DNA from: Aureimonas phyllosphaerae
GTDB lineage: Bacteria > Pseudomonadota > Alphaproteobacteria > Rhizobiales > Rhizobiaceae
Assembly: GCF_900113065.1 (NCBI RefSeq)
Contig: NZ_FOOA01000001.1
Span: 434,001-498,000 of the forward strand
Reading direction: 5' to 3'
Length of the DNA: 64,000 nt
In this document: positions 49,026-56,877 of the stretch, piece by piece
Layout of the letters: every line of letters starts with the position of its first letter
How positions within the stretch are numbered: the first letter of the stretch is position 1
The notes under the pieces: model-generated
What the model saw: the letters and a program-made list of their open reading frames with translations, nothing else
Told to the model about the DNA's origin: nothing
Databases searched by the model: none
Program-made: the position numbers and the translations under genes

Positions 49026-49293
49026 CCCTAGTCACCCTAGTCGGAACCCTAGTCACCCAAAGCCATATGCCGCAGGGGTTTGAGCGTCCTGGCAAGGGTG
49101 ACTAGGGTGACTAGGGTATATTCAGCAAATAGTCTGAGATGGTACATCTGCTCGGTACGCAGACGCACGCACGTATGAAAACGAAAAGGGCCCTAGTCAC
49201 CCTAGTCACCCTTGCCAGCCGTTGTTTTGCAGGGGTTTCAGGGCTCTAGTCACCCTAGTCAGCACCCTAGTCACCCAAGGCAGCACCCTAGTC
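49026..49293. repeat. Iteron-like region, ten CCCTAGTC words
   Basis: CCCTAGTC occurs perfectly at 49026, 49035, 49047, 49191, 49200, 49253, 49265 and 49286 on plus, and as GACTAGGG at 49100 and 49109. One imperfect copy is at 49244. Many are in pairs nine bases apart, giving the 9 bp unit CCCTAGTCA. The last copy contains the primase-helicase stop codon. The region is between that gene and the HNH gene, a gene-free 415 bp. Repeats like this mark replication origins or operator arrays. Confidence 0.85.
49089..49218. repeat. 28 bp perfect inverted repeat inside the iteron region
   Basis: Arms 49089-49116 and 49191-49218 are exact reverse complements. Each holds two CCCTAGTC words and ends in TTGCCAG. 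The 74 bases between them are less GC-rich than the surroundings (for example TATTCAGCAAATAGTC and ACGTATGAAAACG). Two GCAGGGGTTT copies lie just outside the arms. Confidence 0.85.
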
Positions 49294-51843
49294 GGCGTGC
49301 GTCGGCTCAGTGGTTACGCCGAAAGCCTCGCGCACGTGAGGCAGGGCCGGGAAGCGGTAGACCGTGACCCGTTCGTCTCCTCCCATGCGCTGCTGTCCCG
49401 ATAGCTTGCCGTGCTTGGCACCCAAGGCAGCCGATAGCTTTATGCCAATCTGGACCATGCCCTCGACGGGCTCACGCCGCTCCTTGCTCCATCGCTCATA
49501 GTCGCGGAAGAAGTCGCCCTTCTCGACCACGACGGGACTGCTCTCCCAAGGCTCGCCAGCAGGGCCGCGATAGGCGTTGCCTCGCTCAAGGATCTCAGCC
49601 CAATAGAGGTCGAAGCCCGTCAGAGAGGCGCGCTTCTGCTGCGCCAATGCCTCGGTCGCAGGAGGCGTTCGAACGTCGAAACCGGTCAAGTCGATCGCTT
49701 CTAGGTACTTTCGCAGCGCCGCAGGGCCGAGGCCGTTCATCTCAGCGGCAAGCTCTGCGAAATAGGCGGATTGCCTCTGGCGTTCGTTGGAAACGCGCAG
49801 CACGAAGTAGCGCCGCTCGTCCTGCGTAGCTGGCACGATCCAACCTTCGTTCGACGTCACCAGAAGGCGCAGGAACGACTTCTGGCTCGGGTCCGCGTCG
49901 ACACCTTTCTGCTCTTCGATCTGGTTCGGATTCGTAATGAGCGACTTTAGCAGACCGTCGTCCATCTTGCTTTTCCCGGCCCAGCCCAGTTCCTCGACGT
50001 GCAAAAGGAGGCACGTCGCCAAGTGGGCGTTGAAGTTGCCCGTCATGTGCCGCTGCTGGGCCGTATTCGTATAGAAGCGAGGGAGCATGCGGCCGACGTA
50101 ATAGCCGAGGCTGTCTTTGCCTGTTCCTTTGCCACCCTGAAGGATGACCGCTACCCCCGGCTTGTCGCCAGGGTGCTGAACCAGATGCGCGAGCCAGCGC
50201 AGCAGATAGGCGGCATGTTCCTTATTGCCGGCGCAGACGACCTCCTCAATGTGGCGCAAGATCAGCTGGCATTGCGCGCCGTCAGCGACGACCTCGTCTT
50301 CTCCCCGAAGGCGCGGGAAGCCTCGCCAGCGGTTGTAGACGCCCGGCTCCACACCGTTCGGATCGAAGGCCCAGCCGCCGCGATAGAACCGCCGAGCCGG
50401 GTGCGCTTCCCAAGCGTCATAGCGCGGGGCCTTCTGGTTGCCCTGCAAGACCGGATTGGGAGCGTAGGAAGAACGCAACGACTTCGCGGACGACTTGCTC
50501 ACCGAGCCGTCGTCCTCCTCGGTGATAGGGAAGGTGTCGCCCCGGTGTTCAATGATCGCGTGCCGCTTGTTCATCTCGCGCACCCACAGAGGCGCAGCGT
50601 CGTCTGGCCGGTCCCCGAACAGCGGCGTGACGTTGCCCGCCGGCTCTCCCAATGGGATTCCAGCCAGGATGCCGTCGCCCTGATCGTCGATCGGCTCGAA
50701 CCATTCTTCCATCATCGTGGCGACCGGTCGCCAGTCCGGTTTGAACTTGCGCAGTTCCTTTTCCAGCGAACCACCGAACACGTAGCGCGGGGGATACCGG
50801 CAGTAGTTCTCCCAGCGAGCCTTGGTTACCTCAGGACTGTAGGCCGAAAGCGTCGCCTTAGCCGACCACGCCTGAAACGCCTCGTAGCCGTCCTCGCTGG
50901 CGTGCGAGACGTCGAAGAGCGTCATCCCGATCTTGTTCCATCGGTTCCAGTTATCGAAGTCGTTCGGCAGGATGGCCACGGCGGATTGCAGGTCCGCCAC
51001 AGCCCAAGGGCGCTCCGTCCGAAAGTTGTCGCGCGGCCGGGACGACATGCGCAGGATGTCGTCCACGGTGAGGCCCTTGGCCTCGAGCGCCTCGGTCACG
51101 TTTTCTAGGGCGACGCTCAGCGGAACGTCGCGATCATCGTTCAGCTCGACGATGCGGCAGAGCCGCGGTTCGTCCTTCGTGTGCCAGGAACCAGGAAGCC
51201 GCATCGGGTGCCCGATCGAGACGCCAGACGTGTCGCCCTCTACGAGTGCGCAGGCCCGGTTGCGAACGTCTTTAAGCTTCGCCAGATCTGCGCCCACGGC
51301 TGGCTTGTCGAGCCGCCAATATGCGTGGATTTTCCTCTCACGATAGCCGCTCTCATCGGTCCAGATACCACCGGACTCGACGATGATGGTCGGCTTTCCG
51401 AAGACAGCCTCCAGATCTCGGCGCGCCTGGGCGGGGTGCTTGTCGATCTCGACCGCGATTACCGGTGCGAAGACGACGTTGTCGTCACCTTCGAACGGAT
51501 TCTCGGTGAGCGTACCGTCTTCTCGGACCTTTTTTTGATCGCCGAAGCCGCAGATCCGCATGGCGACGGTCTGCCCGTTGTCGCCGGCGCCGGCCTGCGC
51601 AGCGCCGGTCGCGATTGTCGCCATCCACCCAGCAAGATGCGCTGTGTCGACGCGCTCGCCAATGGGAGCGTAGAACGGCCGCGCCCAAGCGTTCTCAGCC
51701 TTGTTGTTCGAGTAGACGCCCACGGCAAGCGTCATCCGATCCTCGGGCGTCGCATGCTTGAAGATCGCTCGCAGAAACCGCTGGGTCTCTTCCGCATCGC
51801 CCTTGGTTTCGAGCGGGGAAGGCGCTAGAATAGTTGCAGCCAA
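49288..51843 (-). CDS. Primase-polymerase/SF3-like helicase replication protein (TTG start)
   Basis: An 851-residue protein. The N-terminal prim-pol region has acidic E132 and D134 in VIAVEIDKHP, H173 in KIHAYWRL and GVSIGHPMRLPGSW. A PriCT-2-like domain lies at about 280-350 (DNWNRWNKIGMTLFDVSHAS). The helicase part, like the DUF5906 region of phage NrS-1 polymerase, has Walker A GGKGTGKDS (570-578) and Walker B-like LLLHVEELGWAG. It is likely to start and unwind replication of the element. AGGAG precedes the TTG by six bases. The iteron region starts at its stop. Confidence 0.85.
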   Translation of the reverse strand: MAATILAPSPLETKGDAEETQRFLRAIFKHATPEDRMTLAVGVYSNNKAENAWARPFYAPIGERVDTAHLAGWMATIATGAAQAGAGDNGQTVAMRICGFGDQKKVREDGTLTENPFEGDDNVVFAPVIAVEIDKHPAQARRDLEAVFGKPTIIVESGGIWTDESGYRERKIHAYWRLDKPAVGADLAKLKDVRNRACALVEGDTSGVSIGHPMRLPGSWHTKDEPRLCRIVELNDDRDVPLSVALENVTEALEAKGLTVDDILRMSSRPRDNFRTERPWAVADLQSAVAILPNDFDNWNRWNKIGMTLFDVSHASEDGYEAFQAWSAKATLSAYSPEVTKARWENYCRYPPRYVFGGSLEKELRKFKPDWRPVATMMEEWFEPIDDQGDGILAGIPLGEPAGNVTPLFGDRPDDAAPLWVREMNKRHAIIEHRGDTFPITEEDDGSVSKSSAKSLRSSYAPNPVLQGNQKAPRYDAWEAHPARRFYRGGWAFDPNGVEPGVYNRWRGFPRLRGEDEVVADGAQCQLILRHIEEVVCAGNKEHAAYLLRWLAHLVQHPGDKPGVAVILQGGKGTGKDSLGYYVGRMLPRFYTNTAQQRHMTGNFNAHLATCLLLHVEELGWAGKSKMDDGLLKSLITNPNQIEEQKGVDADPSQKSFLRLLVTSNEGWIVPATQDERRYFVLRVSNERQRQSAYFAELAAEMNGLGPAALRKYLEAIDLTGFDVRTPPATEALAQQKRASLTGFDLYWAEILERGNAYRGPAGEPWESSPVVVEKGDFFRDYERWSKERREPVEGMVQIGIKLSAALGAKHGKLSGQQRMGGDERVTVYRFPALPHVREAFGVTTEPTHAD

Positions 51844-51928
51844 TGCATACTCCTGGCCGGGTGCCGACCCGGTTCGTTATGGGTTGAAGGCGAAGGGGCG
51901 GCCGCGAACCGGCCCCTTCGCTGACATC

Positions 51929-52156
51929 TCAGCTCCGCAGTCCCCACGGATCGGGCATCGGTTCGTAAGCTGTCTTGATGAGTTCACTGGCCCGCGCCCG
52001 CAACGTCGGGAAGTCGGTGAACATCACGATGACCTCGAGATCCTCGACCGCTTCGACCAGAGCCGCATGGTTCGATGTTGCCCTCGCGTCGAGGAGCTCG
52101 CCGGCGATACGGTCCAGAAGCTTCCGCTCGGCCGCAAACATCATCACCTTCGTCAT
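51929..52156 (-). CDS. Small early protein (75 aa)
   Basis: A 75-residue protein of unknown role, rich in Ala, Leu and Glu and mainly helical (AAERKLLDRIAGELLDARAT). The C-terminus is PMPDPWGLRS. GGGAG lies before the ATG, which shares one base with the stop of the 117-residue gene. It precedes the primase-helicase gene by 85 bp in the early operon. Confidence 0.65.
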   Translation of the reverse strand: MTKVMMFAAERKLLDRIAGELLDARATSNHAALVEAVEDLEVIVMFTDFPTLRARASELIKTAYEPMPDPWGLRS

Positions 52157-52509
52157 CACAGCTGCTCCCGCGTTAGGTTGACCAGGAAAGCCGGCGTGTC
52201 GAGAACCGCTCGGGCGCCGTGCGCGTAGGTGGCGCCGGCCAGCCGTTCCGCGCCCGCCTCGTCGAGGATGACAGTGAAGGTGCCGGACGGCATGATCCGA
52301 TCGTTCTCCATGGCGAGAAGCCCGCGGCACACGCCGATCAGGAGGCCCTGCCGCTGGTCCGCGTTCAGGTTCGGCAAGCGCGCCTCGCCCGGCCAGCCGA
52401 CGAGCGCCCGGAAGGCGTCCTCGAGGTCCGTGCGACAGAAGCTGAGCCCGGCCCGGTATAGGTTCATGGTGAGATCGGCCGCAGCCGAGTGACGACGGAC
52501 GGCGCTCAT
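52156..52509 (-). CDS. Early protein, unknown (117 aa)
   Basis: A 117-residue protein not recognised. It is helical in the first part (DLTMNLYRAGLSFCRTDLED), then FTVILDEAGAERLAG suggests a small beta segment. The start overlaps the excisionase-like gene by four bases and the stop touches the next start, so the three early genes are tightly linked. Confidence 0.65.
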   Translation of the reverse strand: MSAVRRHSAAADLTMNLYRAGLSFCRTDLEDAFRALVGWPGEARLPNLNADQRQGLLIGVCRGLLAMENDRIMPSGTFTVILDEAGAERLAGATYAHGARAVLDTPAFLVNLTREQL

Positions 52510-52718
52510 GCGGCCACCTCGGGGGTCGTCAGGAACTTCAACAGCGCTTCTTCCTCACCGACATAGGTGGCGCCGACTTTCTTCACCGGCAGACGACCGG
52601 TCCTCATCAGGTGATACGCTTTCCGCGGCTCGATCTGGCAGAGCCCGGCGATCGCCTTCGTCCCCCAAACAAGCTTCGGCTGTGCCGCGCTTCGCGCCTC
52701 TTGCAGCTTCCGTTCCAT
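52506..52718 (-). CDS. Excisionase-like helix-turn-helix protein
   Basis: A 70-residue protein with a MerR/excisionase-type winged helix: LVWGTKAIAGLCQIEPRKAY, then HLMRTGRLPVKKVGATYVGE. This layout, helix-turn-helix followed by a wing, is common to Xis and AlpA proteins. It would direct integrase to excise the element or switch early genes. AGGAG lies eight bases before the ATG. A candidate promoter is 40 bp upstream. Confidence 0.72.
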   Translation of the reverse strand: MERKLQEARSAAQPKLVWGTKAIAGLCQIEPRKAYHLMRTGRLPVKKVGATYVGEEEALLKFLTTPEVAA

Positions 52719-52761
52719 CCATTTCGCTCCTGTAGGGCGTAACCAATTTTTCACACCCAAA

Positions 52762-52810
52762 TGGATAGTATTGACCCGGTGGGCTTTTTCAAGCCCATTT
52801 GGATAGGATT
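52762..52810. promoter_or_regulatory. Early promoter and operator region
   Basis: On the minus strand TTGAAA (plus 52787-52792) and TACTAT (plus 52765-52770) are 16 bases apart, a good promoter for the excisionase-like gene. TGGATAGNATT occurs at 52762-52772 and 52800-52810, 38 bp apart. TGGGCTT-TTTC-AAGCCCA (52780-52797) is a 7 bp hairpin between them. The repeats flank and cover the promoter, so a repressor could bind here, perhaps the ribbon-helix-helix protein encoded next door. Confidence 0.55.
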
Positions 52811-52831
52811 CTGTGTTTTGAGGTGGATCGC

Positions 52832-53125
52832 GTGAAGCGCAAATTTTTGGATCAGTACCAGTTGCGCATGCCAGAGGGCCTCCGTGACCGCATCAAGCTG
52901 GCCGCAGACGCTGCGGATAAGAGTATGAATCTCTTGATCGTTGAGACCTTGGAGGCTGCTTTTCCCGATGAGAAAGAACAGCTTCGTGCGGCTCTAAGGC
53001 TCTTGGACGCAAAAATCGCTGAACTGCCGCCAGAGCGACAGGCTCCACTGCTCGAATTCCGGAAACAGCTTTGGGTTGACCTCTGGTATGAACCTCTCCC
53101 GCGCGAAGAGGACGACGACCAGTGA
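52832..53125 (+). CDS. Arc-type ribbon-helix-helix DNA-binding protein (GTG start)
   Basis: A 97-residue protein. Residues 6-46 (QYQLRMPEGLRDRIKLAADA, then DKSMNLLIVETLEAAF) match the Arc/MetJ fold: a DNA-contacting strand with QLRMP, then two helices. The C-terminal half is acidic and helical. The GTG was chosen because GAGGTGG lies just upstream; a TTG 33 bases earlier would add 11 residues. It is the only transcription regulator seen in the element besides the excisionase-like gene, so it is the candidate repressor. The stop overlaps the integrase start. Confidence 0.8.
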   Translation: MKRKFLDQYQLRMPEGLRDRIKLAADAADKSMNLLIVETLEAAFPDEKEQLRAALRLLDAKIAELPPERQAPLLEFRKQLWVDLWYEPLPREEDDDQ

Positions 53126-54360
53126 GCGTCCGTAAGCGTAAATGGACGAATGCCGACGGCACGACCGGATCAGGCTGGCAGGTCGACTATCGCGACGCCG
53201 CAGGGACGCGCCGGTCGAAGAGCTTCAAATTGAAGCGCGACGCCGATGTCTTCGCCAACACGACGGCCGTCGAACTGAAGGACGGGACGCACGTCCCCGA
53301 CGCTGCAACCGTGACAGTCGCGGAGGCCGCCGACCTATGGCTTAAGAGCTGCCGAGACGCCGGCCTCGAGCAGTCGACGATCAAGCAGTACGGCGAGCAC
53401 GTTCGGCTGCATCTGGTGCCCTTCATCGGCGCCACGAAGCTGACGAAGATCAGCGTGCCAGGGGTGCGGGCATTCCAGGAGAAGCTGCGCGAGGCGGACC
53501 GATCGAGCGCCATGATTAAGCGCGTGACGGTGTCGCTGGGCTCAATTTTGTCCGATAGCCAAGAGCGCGGCCTCGTCGTCAGGAACGCCGTATCCGAGAT
53601 GGCCAAGCGCCGCGGATCCGCGAAGAGCAAGGTCGAGAAGCGGCAGCGCGGCCGCCTGCGCTACGGCATCGACATCCCGACGATGGACGAAGCCCGCGCC
53701 TTGATCGCCGCTGCCGAGGGGCGCCATAGGGCGTTCATCCTGACGATGGTGTTCACCGGCATGCGATCGTCTGAGCTGCGAGGCTTGTCGTGGCCGGACG
53801 TCGATTTGCGCAAGGGTTTGCTGCATGTGCGCCAGCGTGCCGATGCCTTCCAAGACATCGGTATGCCGAAGAGCGACGCCGGCCAGCGGACGATCCCCCT
53901 CCTCCCGCTCGTGGTCGAAGCACTGACCGAGTGGAAGGCGGAGTGCCCGAAGGGCGAACTCGGGCTCGTCTTCCCAACGGAGACGGGGCGACCTCAATAC
54001 CATGCGAACATCGTGTCCCGCATCGTGCAGCCGCTCGTCGTCAAAGCCGGGCTGACGATCGACACGGGTCGGATCGATGCTGACGGTCAACCGATCCTTG
54101 AGCCTCGCTATAGCGGCATGCACGCCTGGCGCCACTGGAACGCCTCTTGGCTTCTGAACGCGCGCGAGGTCGGTGGCCTTGGCCTGCCTCCGAAGGCAGT
54201 CCAAGCGCGTCTTGGGCACTCCTCGATCCAGATGACATACGACACGTATGGGCACCTGTGGCCGACGAACGACGAGGCGTCGGCGATGGCTGAAGCGCAG
54301 GCGCTTTTTCTAGGCGCAACAGTCATGCAACAAAACGACGTTGAAGCCCGCAAAATATAG
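53122..54360 (+). CDS. int: Tyrosine recombinase (phage integrase, GTG start)
   Basis: A 412-residue integrase that recombines attP with the tRNA-Gln attB. It has an N-terminal arm-binding domain (KRKWTNADGTTGSGWQVDYR), a core-binding SAM-like domain at about 65-160 and the catalytic domain. Active-site residues are R215 (FTGMRSSELRG), K250, H334 and R337 (HAWRHW), H366 (LGHSS) and nucleophile Y376 (YDTYGH). The GTGA overlap links it to the ribbon-helix-helix gene. It ends 9 bp before attR. Confidence 0.95.
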   Translation: MSVRKRKWTNADGTTGSGWQVDYRDAAGTRRSKSFKLKRDADVFANTTAVELKDGTHVPDAATVTVAEAADLWLKSCRDAGLEQSTIKQYGEHVRLHLVPFIGATKLTKISVPGVRAFQEKLREADRSSAMIKRVTVSLGSILSDSQERGLVVRNAVSEMAKRRGSAKSKVEKRQRGRLRYGIDIPTMDEARALIAAAEGRHRAFILTMVFTGMRSSELRGLSWPDVDLRKGLLHVRQRADAFQDIGMPKSDAGQRTIPLLPLVVEALTEWKAECPKGELGLVFPTETGRPQYHANIVSRIVQPLVVKAGLTIDTGRIDADGQPILEPRYSGMHAWRHWNASWLLNAREVGGLGLPPKAVQARLGHSSIQMTYDTYGHLWPTNDEASAMAEAQALFLGATVMQQNDVEARKI

Positions 54361-54369
54361 TCTGCGCAG

Positions 54370-54420
54370 GGACTCTGACTCCGCTAGTCTTGGTTCGAAT
54401 CCAGGTTCCCCAGCCAGCTT
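54370..54420 (+). repeat. attR, 51 bp direct repeat
   Basis: A perfect copy of 35968-36018. It holds only the 3' part of tRNA-Gln, from the anticodon stem, with no 5' half, so it is not a second tRNA gene. The 200 bp up to the LysR gene show no other feature. Confidence 0.95.
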
Positions 54421-54620
54421 CCATCATTCGATAGCCTCCACCCTGCAGACTTGGGCGTTTCCTTACGCTCGCAGACCGTGGGCTCGGCACATTGGTCCTG
54501 CGCGTCTTTACGCACTTGGGACGCGAGTTGCCGGCACAGCCGGAATTTCGCGACCGCTCTTGCCCTGCTGCCTCCGGGCGCACAAAAGGGAGGAATGCAG
54601 AGGGATATTCCAACCCAGCC

Positions 54621-55553
54621 ATGATCCCTTCCTCCCTCGTCCGGCGCGTCGATCTCGTTACCCTCCAGCTTTTCGTGACCGTGTGCGAGGAGGAACACCT
54701 GACGCGGGCGGCGGAGCGCGCGGGGATCGCGCCGTCCGCCCTGTCGAAACGCCTTGCTGAACTTGAAGCGACGCTCGGCACCGAACTGTTCCTGCGCCAT
54801 GCCCGCGGGATGACCCCGACGGCCTCCGGCGACACGCTGCTCCATCATGCGCGCTCGATCCTGCGCTCGGTCGACAAGATGGGTGCGGAACTGGCCGACC
54901 ACGCCCAGGGGCTCCTCGGGCACGTGCGGATCCTCGCCAACATTTCCTCCATCGTCGAATTCCTGCCCGACGACCTGTCGGACTTCTATCGGGCCAACGG
55001 GCGCGTGCGCATCGAACTGGAGGAGCGGACGAGCTACGCCGTGGTGAAGGGGATCGAGGAGGGTGTCGGCGACATCGGGCTCTGCGTTTCCAGCGTCGAC
55101 AGCCGCGATCTCTCGGCCGCCCCCTACCGCCGCGATAGGCTGGTGCTCGCCGTGCGGCGCGACCACCCGCTCGCCGGGCGCGAGCGCGTCGGCTTCCTCG
55201 ATACCCTCGACTACGAGCATATCGGACTTCATCAGGACAGCGCGATCTATCGCCGGTCGGCGGTGGAGGCCGCGCACGCCGCGCGCGACGTGAAGCTGCG
55301 CATCCACGTGCCGGGCTTCGACGCGGTGCTGCGCATGGTGGAAAGCGGACTCGGCGTCGGCCTGATCCCGGACCGGGCCTTCGCGGTCGTCGCACGCGGC
55401 ATGGACCTCGTCGCGATCCCGCTGACGGATCGCTGGGCGCATCGTGAGCTGAAGCTCGTCTCGCGCGATCCCGCCGGCCTGCCGGAGGCGACGCGCCTCC
55501 TGCGCGAGCATCTCCTCCGCCCCGACGGTTCGCCACCCGCGAACGAGGGTTGA
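54621..55553 (+). CDS. LysR-family transcriptional regulator
   Basis: A 310-residue LysR protein. The helix-turn-helix is at about residues 20-60 (TRAAERAGIAPSALSKRLAE). The effector domain follows with LPDDLSDFYRANGRVRIELE and GLGVGLIPDRAF. The start MIPSSLVRRVDL was chosen because the longer open frame upstream adds unlike residues from the att side. It lies 76 bp before the CoA-transferase gene on the same strand and probably controls that operon. The effector may be the imported acid, by inference. Confidence 0.9.
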   Translation: MIPSSLVRRVDLVTLQLFVTVCEEEHLTRAAERAGIAPSALSKRLAELEATLGTELFLRHARGMTPTASGDTLLHHARSILRSVDKMGAELADHAQGLLGHVRILANISSIVEFLPDDLSDFYRANGRVRIELEERTSYAVVKGIEEGVGDIGLCVSSVDSRDLSAAPYRRDRLVLAVRRDHPLAGRERVGFLDTLDYEHIGLHQDSAIYRRSAVEAAHAARDVKLRIHVPGFDAVLRMVESGLGVGLIPDRAFAVVARGMDLVAIPLTDRWAHRELKLVSRDPAGLPEATRLLREHLLRPDGSPPANEG

Positions 55554-55629
55554 CCGGAGACGACTGGACCCTCAGCCCCGCCTCGCCCTTCAATCGCCGC
55601 CGACGACGACTGCACGGCGGGAGGCGGGC

Positions 55630-56877
55630 ATGGACACCTGGAATGAAGCGGCGGCGGCAGCAAGGCCTGCCGAGGGGCCTCTTGCGGGCCTGCGCATCCT
55701 CGAGCTCGGTCACTTCGTGGCGGCCCCGTTCGCCACGCGACTCCTCGCCGATCTCGGCGCCGACGTCGTGAAGATCGAGCCGCCCGGCGGCGATCCGGTG
55801 CGGCAGTGGGGCGAACAGGCCAACGGCCGGTCGCCCTGGTGGTCCATGCACGCGCGCAACAAGCGCTGCATCGCGCTCGACCTCAAGCATCCTGGCGCAC
55901 GCCCCGTGGTGCTGCGGCTGGCGAGCGGTGCCGATGCCCTCGTCGAGAACTTCCGGCCGGGCCAACTCGACAAGCTCGGACTGTCGGAAGCCGCGCTGCG
56001 AGAAGTGCGCCCCGGCCTCGTGATTTCGCGTATCTCGGGCTTCGGACAGGACGGGCCCTATCGTGACCGTGCCTCGTTCGGCGTGATCGGCGAAGCCATG
56101 GGGGGCTTGCGCTATCTCACCAACCATCCGCCGGAGGAGACCGACCTGCCGCCCTCGCGCGTCGGCATCTCGATCGGCGATTCGATTGCCGGGCTCTATG
56201 CCGCGTTCGGCGTGATGGCGGCGCTCTGGCAGCGCGATCGCTCCGGCGGCACGCCGGGACCGTTCACGCTCGACGTCGCGCTGACCGAGGCAATGCTGTC
56301 GATGATGGAGGGCACGCTGCCCGAATACGGCGTCTTCGGCACCATCCGTGAGCCGCAGGGCTCGCGCATCAAGACCGCCGCGCCGACCAACGCCTATCCG
56401 ACGCGTGACGGGAAGTGGCTCCTGATCGCGGCGAACTCCGACCCGCTGTTCCGCCGCCTTGCCCGCGTGATCGGGCGACCGGAACTGGCCGACGACCCGG
56501 ACTTCTCCGCCAATCCCGGCCGCCTGCGCAACGTGGCGACGCTCGACGCGATCATCGCGGACTGGTCGCGCGGTTTCGATGCGGCGGAGGCCGACCGCGT
56601 TCTCACCGAAGCCGACATCCCCTCGACCCTCTGCTTCAATGCCGCCGACATCGCTGCCGACCCGCAGTATCTCGCGCGCGGCATGGTGCGGGAGCTCGAC
56701 GATCCGCAGATCGGCCGCGTACTCCACGCCGGCATCGTGCCGCACGTGCCGGAAGCGCCGGGCTCGATCCGCTGGACCGGCCCCGCGATCGGCGCCCATA
56801 CCGACGAGATCCTTGGCGAAGCGGGCTTCGCGGAGGCCGAAATCCGGTCGCTGCGCGAGGAAGGTGTCGTACGATGA
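55630..56877 (+). CDS. Class III (CaiB/BaiF) CoA-transferase
   Basis: A 415-residue enzyme that moves CoA between carboxylic acids. Family blocks are LRILELGHFVAAPFATRLLA, DLGADVVKIEPPGGDPVR, then RNKRCIALDLKHP. The catalytic Asp is D184 in GISIGDSIAG. It overlaps the lyase gene by ATGA, so the two enzymes act in one path: CoA is put on an organic acid and the lyase then splits the CoA ester. The substrate is not evident; citramalate or a hydroxymethylglutarate-like acid are options. Confidence 0.9.
   Translation: MDTWNEAAAAARPAEGPLAGLRILELGHFVAAPFATRLLADLGADVVKIEPPGGDPVRQWGEQANGRSPWWSMHARNKRCIALDLKHPGARPVVLRLASGADALVENFRPGQLDKLGLSEAALREVRPGLVISRISGFGQDGPYRDRASFGVIGEAMGGLRYLTNHPPEETDLPPSRVGISIGDSIAGLYAAFGVMAALWQRDRSGGTPGPFTLDVALTEAMLSMMEGTLPEYGVFGTIREPQGSRIKTAAPTNAYPTRDGKWLLIAANSDPLFRRLARVIGRPELADDPDFSANPGRLRNVATLDAIIADWSRGFDAAEADRVLTEADIPSTLCFNAADIAADPQYLARGMVRELDDPQIGRVLHAGIVPHVPEAPGSIRWTGPAIGAHTDEILGEAGFAEAEIRSLREEGVVR

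Larger units (their letters stand above)
35968..54420. mobile_element. 18.4 kb integrated prophage-like element in tRNA-Gln
   Basis: Bounded by 51 bp perfect direct repeats that copy the 3' end of tRNA-Gln. It has an integrase at the right end, an early minus-strand module (excisionase-like gene to primase-helicase), an iteron-like region, then a head module and tape measure gene. No tail tube, connectors, tail tip, holin, endolysin or CI-type repressor were recognised. At 18.4 kb it is about half the size of a usual siphophage prophage. It may be a remnant, a very small phage, or a satellite that makes capsids. Confidence 0.92.

Noticed and set aside
49026-49293. CRISPR-like short repeats
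   Set aside because: The repeats are only 8-9 bp, occur in both orientations, are often adjacent and have no spacers of even length. No cas gene is near.
49222-49404. Plus-strand ORF of 60 codons at the end of the iteron region
   Set aside because: It is made largely of the repeat sequence and overlaps the 3' end of the replication gene. No ribosome site is seen.
54370-54420. A second tRNA-Gln gene
   Set aside because: Only the 3' half is present. The acceptor 5' strand and D arm are missing, so it is the attR copy.
54658-56799. Minus-strand ORF of 713 codons
   Set aside because: It is antisense to the LysR and CoA-transferase genes, which have complete conserved domains.
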